A stretch of 64,000 nucleotides of DNA from the NCBI RefSeq assembly GCF_014205215.1, contig NZ_JACHNC010000001.1, forward strand, positions 439,001-503,000. Direction: 5' to 3'. Both the position numbers and the translations under genes were made by a program. The notes beneath the pieces are model-generated. The model did not search any database and had not been told where the DNA came from. It saw nothing but the letters and a program-made list of their open reading frames with translations. Shown here piece by piece: positions 59,895-64,000 of this stretch. How positions within the stretch are numbered: the first letter of the stretch is position 1; the number at the start of each line of letters is the position of its first letter. This DNA comes from Actinoplanes lobatus (GTDB taxonomy: Bacteria > Actinomycetota > Actinomycetes > Mycobacteriales > Micromonosporaceae).

Positions 59895-60935
59895 TCACCG
59901 CAGCCGGTAGAAGCGCCAGAAATCGTTCTCGATGTCGAGCACCTCGGGCGTGGTGAATCCGGCCTCGCGTGCCCAGCCGAGCAGGGTCGGCGTACGCAGG
60001 ATCGTCCCGTTGGCGAGCACCGGGTCCTCGGCCCGGGTGGCGGGCAGGCAGTGCAGGACGCTGAACGCGTACTGCAGCCGCTCCACCTCACCGGCCGGCG
60101 CGGTGAACTCGTCGGAGACCCGCTCGTCGGCGATGAACACGCTGCCACCGGGGGCGAGCAGCTCGCGGGCGTTGCGCAGCACCCCGACCGGGTCGCCCAT
60201 GTCGTGCAGCGCCTCGAACACGGTGATCAGGTCGTACGTGCCCGCGGCGGCGACCGCGTCCCCGGTGGTGAAATCGACCCGGTCGGCGACCTCGGCCCCG
60301 GCCGCGACCCGCCGGGCCTCGTTGATCGAGTGTTCGTCCAGGTCGACGCCGTGGACCGTGATCGCGGGGTAGGCGCGGGCCATGGCCACCGACGAGTGCC
60401 CCATGCCGCAGCCCAGGTCGAGCACCCGGGCGCCGGGCCGGTCGCGCAGGCGGCGGTCGATGCCGGGCACGGCGGGCAGCCATTCGCCGCCGAGCAGATG
60501 GGTGAACAGCGGGCGGTTGAAGCCGGCGATGCCGTGGCGCACGTGGCCGTACTCGGTGTAGGGCACTCCGGCGCCGCTCCGGAAGGCCTCGACGACCCGC
60601 GGGGTGAGCAGGGCGATGCCGAGGGCGAACTCGCCGGCGGCGCCCGCGTACGCCGGCCCGTCCTCGTCGAGGAACACCTCGGCCACACCGGGGGCGAGCG
60701 CGAACCCGTCGTCACCGGGGTTCAGGAACCCGGCCGCGGCCTGCTGTTCCAGCCATTCGCGGGCGTACCGTTCGTCGATGCCGGCGGCCTCGGCGAGGCC
60801 GGCCGGGGTGCGCGGGCCGTCCCGCAGCGCGGTGTAGAGGCCGAGCTGGCGACCGAGTTCGACGGTGCAGAGTTCGAGGGCCCCGGTGAGGGCGCCGAGC
60901 AGGCGTTCGCCCAGGGCCGCGGTCGGTGATGTCAT
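59895..60935 (-). CDS. SAM-dependent methyltransferase with N-terminal winged helix
   Basis: A 346-residue protein from ATG 60935. Residues 1-110 look like the dimerising winged helix of O-methyltransferases (GRQLGLYTALRDGPRTPAGLAEAAGIDERYAREWLEQQAAAGFL in pieces). The class I methyltransferase core starts with ARVLDLGCGMGHSSVAMARAYP (SAM-binding Gly loop), HGVDLDEHSI and LITVFEALHDMGDPVGVLRN. The substrate is unknown. It is divergent from a quinone oxidoreductase, with a MerR/SoxR-type promoter between. Confidence 0.9.
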   Translation of the reverse strand: MTSPTAALGERLLGALTGALELCTVELGRQLGLYTALRDGPRTPAGLAEAAGIDERYAREWLEQQAAAGFLNPGDDGFALAPGVAEVFLDEDGPAYAGAAGEFALGIALLTPRVVEAFRSGAGVPYTEYGHVRHGIAGFNRPLFTHLLGGEWLPAVPGIDRRLRDRPGARVLDLGCGMGHSSVAMARAYPAITVHGVDLDEHSINEARRVAAGAEVADRVDFTTGDAVAAAGTYDLITVFEALHDMGDPVGVLRNARELLAPGGSVFIADERVSDEFTAPAGEVERLQYAFSVLHCLPATRAEDPVLANGTILRTPTLLGWAREAGFTTPEVLDIENDFWRFYRLR

Positions 60936-60952
60936 GCCGTCCAGCCTGCCGC

Positions 60953-60983
60953 TTGACCTCAACCTTCGTTGAGCTTGCAGGCT
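60953..60983 (+). promoter_or_regulatory. MerR/SoxR-type promoter
   Basis: TTGACC (-35) is followed by 19 nt containing CTCAAC-CTTC-GTTGAG (60958-60973) and then CAGGCT as -10. A stretched 19-bp spacer with an internal inverted repeat is the hallmark of MerR-family promoters. It is oriented towards the oxidoreductase. The regulator is not adjacent. Confidence 0.7.
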
Positions 60984-60989
60984 GGGTTC

Positions 60990-61901
60990 ATGCGAGCTGC
61001 CGTCTTCGACCGTTTCGGTCCGCCCGAGGTCCTCCACGTCGCCGAGCTGCCGGATCCGGTGCCCGGGCCCGGCGAGGTGCTGGTCCGGGTGCGGGCCGCC
61101 GGTGTCCAACCGTTCGACGTCGCGGTACGCCGTGGCGTGATGCCCTGGGTGCGGGCCGAGTTCCCGCAGCAGATCGGCCAGGAGTACGCCGGTGTCGTCG
61201 AGCGCACCGGCCCCGGGGTGGAGAACGTCCGCGCCGGCGACCCGGTCCTCGGCTCGACCATGCTGAACGCCGTCGCCGAGCTGCTCACCGTCCCGGCCGC
61301 GAGCCTGGTCGCCAAACCGGACAGCCTGCCCTTCCCGGAGGCCGCCGGCCTGGTCGCCGCGGCGCAGACGGCGAGCGGCGCCCTGCTGGAACTCGACCTG
61401 ACCGCCGGGGACGTGCTGCTGGTGCACGCCGGCGCGGGCAGTGTCGGGTCGATCGCCACCCAGCTGGCGGTCCGGGCCGGGGCCACCGTGATCGGCACGG
61501 CGAGTCCCGGCAACCACGACCGGCTGCGGGCCATGGGCGCGACGCCCGTGCCGTACGGGATCGATCTGCTCGAAGCCGTGCTGGCCACCGGTCTGAAGCC
61601 GACCGTGGCCCTGGACGCCGGAGGCGGCGAGGCGATCGCGCAGTCGATCGCGCTGGGTGTGGCGCCGGAGCGGGTCGGCACGATCGTCGACGACCGCGCG
61701 GCCGCCGAGCACGGCGCCCGGGTGGTGCGCGCGGGCCGTTCCCCGGAGCGGCTGGCCGGGGTGGTGGCGCTGGCCGCCGCGGGCGAACTCGACCTGCCGG
61801 TGCTGCCGTTCGCGTTCGGGGAGAAGGGGGTGGTGGCGGCGCACGCGGCCGTGGAATCACGGCACGCCCGCGGCAAGGTGGTCGTCACGTTCGGGAGCTG
61901 A
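60990..61901 (+). CDS. Zinc-independent quinone oxidoreductase (MDR family)
   Basis: A 303-residue NADPH-dependent oxidoreductase from ATG 60990. The N-terminal GroES-like domain has FDRFGPPEVLHVAELPDPVPGPGEVLV (in pieces) and QEYAGVVERTGPGV; the NADPH-binding Rossmann domain has LLVHAGAGSVGSIATQLA and GATVIGTASPGNHDRLRAMGA. The zinc-ligand Cys residues of alcohol dehydrogenases are absent, which fits quinone reductases. It would detoxify quinones or reactive carbonyls. The MerR-type promoter fits an inducible stress gene. Confidence 0.9.
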   Translation: MRAAVFDRFGPPEVLHVAELPDPVPGPGEVLVRVRAAGVQPFDVAVRRGVMPWVRAEFPQQIGQEYAGVVERTGPGVENVRAGDPVLGSTMLNAVAELLTVPAASLVAKPDSLPFPEAAGLVAAAQTASGALLELDLTAGDVLLVHAGAGSVGSIATQLAVRAGATVIGTASPGNHDRLRAMGATPVPYGIDLLEAVLATGLKPTVALDAGGGEAIAQSIALGVAPERVGTIVDDRAAAEHGARVVRAGRSPERLAGVVALAAAGELDLPVLPFAFGEKGVVAAHAAVESRHARGKVVVTFGS

Positions 61902-62775
61902 TCCACACGCCGAGCCCGTCGAGGAACCGGGCCAGCCCGAACTCGAAGAGGATGTCCAGGTCGAACTCGAAGTCGGCGTCGACCGCGAACAACTGCCGGT
62001 AGTGCGGTGCGGGATGCTGCGCGGCGAACCGCTCGAACGCGGCGCCCTGCTGTTCCATCCACTCGTCGTCGGTCATGCCGGTGTCCCGCATCGCCTGCGC
62101 CTCCGGTTCGAGCGCGCTCGCCACCCCGCGCACGAAGCTGAACAGCAGCACCTGCACCAGGAGCCGGTCGGTGACGGCCAGCCCGGTCGGCGCCATGGTT
62201 CCCATGATCCACTCGCCGAGGCGGAGCGCGTTGGGCGCCGGCTGCGGCCGGGTCAGCGACATGGACAGGGCCAGCCACGGGTGCCGCTGGAAGATCTGCC
62301 ACACGGCGCGGGAACAGGACGCCAGGTCGGCCCGCCAGTCGCCGGTGTGCCGGGCCGGCACCCGCAGCTCGCCCAGCGCCCCGTCGATCATGGCGACGAT
62401 CAGCTCGTCGCGGCCCGGCACGTGCCGGTAGAGGGACATGGTCGCCACATCCAGCTCGGCGGCGATCCGGCGCATGGACAGCTCGGCCATCCCGTCGCGG
62501 TCGGCGAGAGCGATGGCCGCGGCCACGATCCGGTCCCGGCTCAGGTCGGTGTCGCGCGGCGGGACCGGCCCGGCCACCACCGTGCCGACGCCGGCCCGGG
62601 CCACGGTCAGGCCCTCCTCACGCAGCGCGGCGTGCGCCTTGGTGGCGGTGGCGATGGCGACACCCCACTCGCGGGTGATGGCCCGGGCCGACGGCACCCG
62701 GTCTCCGGGACGTAGTACACCGGCCTCGATGCGGTCGCGGATGTCGGCGACGATCCTGCGGTAGGGCGCGTCCAC
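61885..62775 (-). CDS. GntR-TetR fusion transcriptional regulator
   Basis: A 296-residue regulator from GTG 62775. A GntR-type HTH occupies about 1-70 (PYRRIVADIRDRIEAGVLRPGDRVPSARAITREWGVAIAT in pieces). A TetR-type HTH follows at about 80-135 (LSRDRIVAAAIALADRDGMAELSMRRIAAELDVATMSLYRHVPGRDELI in pieces), then a TetR C-terminal ligand domain. Two DNA-binding domains in one chain are known in actinobacteria. Symmetric TAGTAC/GTACTA sites lie in the shared promoter with the divergent monooxygenase, so it likely controls both. Confidence 0.88.
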   Translation of the reverse strand: MDAPYRRIVADIRDRIEAGVLRPGDRVPSARAITREWGVAIATATKAHAALREEGLTVARAGVGTVVAGPVPPRDTDLSRDRIVAAAIALADRDGMAELSMRRIAAELDVATMSLYRHVPGRDELIVAMIDGALGELRVPARHTGDWRADLASCSRAVWQIFQRHPWLALSMSLTRPQPAPNALRLGEWIMGTMAPTGLAVTDRLLVQVLLFSFVRGVASALEPEAQAMRDTGMTDDEWMEQQGAAFERFAAQHPAPHYRQLFAVDADFEFDLDILFEFGLARFLDGLGVWISSRT

Positions 62776-62777
62776 GG

Positions 62778-62801
62778 TAGTACACCAGCCTCCCCGTACT
62801 A
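62778..62801. promoter_or_regulatory. TAGTAC-N12-GTACTA site near the GntR-TetR start
   Basis: TAGTAC (62778-62783) and GTACTA (62796-62801) form an inverted repeat just 3 nt upstream of the regulator start. The half-site is the same as in the palindrome at 62841-62854. Confidence 0.55.
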
Positions 62802-62840
62802 GTGCGGCTTTGCCGTTTCTGAACTCGGCCCTAGCGTCTA

Positions 62841-62854
62841 GTACATCGATGTAC
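62841..62854. promoter_or_regulatory. GTACATCGATGTAC palindrome before the monooxygenase
   Basis: A perfect 14-bp palindrome 24-37 nt before the monooxygenase start, with a further GTAC just downstream. It is a strong candidate operator for the divergent GntR-TetR fusion regulator. Confidence 0.65.
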
Positions 62855-62877
62855 AGAGTACGCAGAGGAGCGGGGAA

Positions 62878-64000
62878 ATGCGTGTACTGATCTCCGGCGC
62901 CGGGATCGCCGGGCCGGCGTGCGCGTTCTGGCTGCACCGGGCCGGCGCCGAGGTGACCGTGGTGGAACGGACGCCGGAACCGCGCCCCGGCGGGCACGCG
63001 GTCGACGTACGGGGAGTGGCCCGCGGCGTGGTCGAGCGGATGGGCCTGCGCGAGACGATCCGGCGGCACCAGGTCGACGAGCGCGGCTGGGCCATGGTCG
63101 ACGGAACCGGGCGGCGGCTCGCCGAGATGCCGGCCGACGCGTTCGGCGGCGAGGGCATCGTCGCCGAGATCGAGATCGCCCGCGGCGACCTGGCCCGGAT
63201 ACTGCTCGACGCCACCCCCGGCGTCGACTACCGGTTCGGCGACCGGGTCACCGCCCTCGACGATCGCACGGTGACGTTCGCGAGCGGCGGCACCGAGCGG
63301 TACGACGTGGTGATCGGCGCCGACGGTGTCCACTCCGGTGTCCGGGCGCTCGCCTTCGGGCCGCGGGAACGGTTCGTCCGCTACCTCGGCGGCTACACCG
63401 CGTACTTCACCGTCGGAGACCCGGGCGACCTCGACCACTGGATGCTGATGTACAACGCGCCCGGCGGCCGGGTCGCCTACCTGCGCCCGGAGAACGGCGG
63501 CACCGCGAAGGCGGGGCTGAGCTTCCGGCACCCGGACCCGAGCTTCGAGCGGCTGTCCCGGGCCGACGCGGAACGCCTGGTCAGCGATCGGATGACCGGG
63601 GCCGGGTGGCGGATCCCGGATCTGCTGGCCGCGATGCCGGGCGCCGGCGACTTCTACTTCGACTCGATCAACCAGGTCCGGGTGGACCGCTGGTGGCGCG
63701 GACGGACCGTGCTGCTCGGCGACGCCGGCTACTGCGGGTCACCACTGGCCGGGCTGGGCACCAGCATGAGCCTGGTCGGCGGGTACGTGCTGGCCGGTGA
63801 GCTGACCCGGGCGGCCGATCCGGAGCGGGCCTTCGCGGCCTATCAGGGTGCGATGGCGGACTACGTGGAGAGTGGCCTCGAGCTGCCGCCCGGCGGGATG
63901 GCGATGTTCGCGCCGATGAGCCGGGCGGCGATCCGGTTGCGGACGTTCTCCACCCGGATGATGACCCGGTGGCCGGCCCGTCAGCTCGCCGAGCGGCAGT
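62878..64000 (+). CDS. FAD-dependent monooxygenase, 3' end beyond window
   Basis: At least 374 residues from ATG 62878 (AGGAG 7 nt upstream), still open at the window end. Motifs: VLISGAGIAGPACAFWLHRAG (FAD Rossmann GxGxxG), DVVIGADGVHSGVRALAFG (GD fingerprint region) and RTVLLGDAGYCGSPLAGLGTS (second FAD motif). This is a group A flavin hydroxylase, of the kind that modifies aromatic compounds or inactivates antibiotics such as rifampicin or tetracyclines. The control by a GntR-TetR regulator suggests induction by a small molecule. Confidence 0.9.
   Translation, partial: MRVLISGAGIAGPACAFWLHRAGAEVTVVERTPEPRPGGHAVDVRGVARGVVERMGLRETIRRHQVDERGWAMVDGTGRRLAEMPADAFGGEGIVAEIEIARGDLARILLDATPGVDYRFGDRVTALDDRTVTFASGGTERYDVVIGADGVHSGVRALAFGPRERFVRYLGGYTAYFTVGDPGDLDHWMLMYNAPGGRVAYLRPENGGTAKAGLSFRHPDPSFERLSRADAERLVSDRMTGAGWRIPDLLAAMPGAGDFYFDSINQVRVDRWWRGRTVLLGDAGYCGSPLAGLGTSMSLVGGYVLAGELTRAADPERAFAAYQGAMADYVESGLELPPGGMAMFAPMSRAAIRLRTFSTRMMTRWPARQLAERQ

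Overview
The window is very GC-rich DNA from a filamentous actinomycete. The closest fit is the Micromonosporaceae, and probably Actinoplanes or a relative: an SsgB-type sporulation/cell-division protein, a methyl-accepting chemotaxis protein, CBM2-tagged secreted enzymes, many NarL/LuxR-type two-component systems, leaderless GTG-start genes, and a Gram-positive type IV pilus locus beside diguanylate cyclases. The assignment is inferred from gene content only.

Layout. 1-2.85 kb (minus): two genes with a SWIM-like Cys/His cluster, then a self-contained type VII secretion cassette (EspC-like protein, toxin with a CdiA-CT-like C-terminus, putative immunity protein, intrinsic terminator). 3.5-11.1 kb (plus): a type IV pilus operon (major pilin, pilT, pilB with MshEN motifs, pilC, two pseudopilins, a 681-aa PilX-like tip protein), followed by a 5'-truncated GDSL-CBM2 hydrolase. 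12.1-15.5 kb (minus): a 7TM-PAS-GGDEF diguanylate cyclase and a chemoreceptor. 16.5-18.7 kb: an OmpR/HisKA two-component pair. 18.7-23.3 kb: an MMPL exporter, a copper monooxygenase-like lipoprotein, and an orphan LuxR response regulator whose kinase survives only as a frameshifted 3' remnant. 23.7 kb: tRNA-Val(CAC). 23.8-27.6 kb: PGPGW membrane protein, SsgB, AraC, Rrf2, DUF4236 and a TcmP-like protein. 27.7-31.7 kb: a TPR/Fn3 membrane protein, a TPR-GGDEF cyclase and a DinB-like protein. 31.7-32.3 kb: a 23-unit 9-bp minisatellite and nested hairpin repeats. 32.3-36.6 kb (minus): a membrane-lipid cluster (EEP phosphatase, double PAP2, frameshifted YihY, DAG-kinase-like). 36.6-43.3 kb: DUF1990, MBL-fold, DedA, class-A-like serine hydrolase, Ala-rich protein, P450, alpha-lytic-type protease and an orphan winged helix. 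43.5-49.2 kb: flavin reductase, LuxR/HisKA_3 pair, membrane proteins, a Rossmann protein and a MobA-like transferase. 49.4-52 kb: a PL3 pectate lyase followed by 1.8 kb of nested palindromic and tandem repeats. 52-56.4 kb: isochorismatase, GlxA-like regulator, a repeat carrying both flanking stop codons, an erythromycin-esterase fusion, a double-HTH MerR and a PRC-barrel protein. 56.5-59 kb: kdgK-eda behind a perfect LacI-type operator, plus a membrane protein. 59-64 kb: DUF1707, methyltransferase, quinone oxidoreductase, a GntR-TetR fusion and a partial FAD monooxygenase.

Themes. Cyclic-di-GMP signalling recurs: two GGDEF proteins, one with and one without an I-site, and a pilus motor ATPase with c-di-GMP-binding-type N-terminal motifs. 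Short operons with 1-4 nt stop/start overlaps are the rule. A family of about 52-bp inverted repeats occurs at two distant sites, once as an alternating tandem array and once as a copy split by inserted DNA. Four coding relics were found: a truncated GDSL gene, a kinase remnant, a frameshifted YihY and a degenerate TcmP-like protein.
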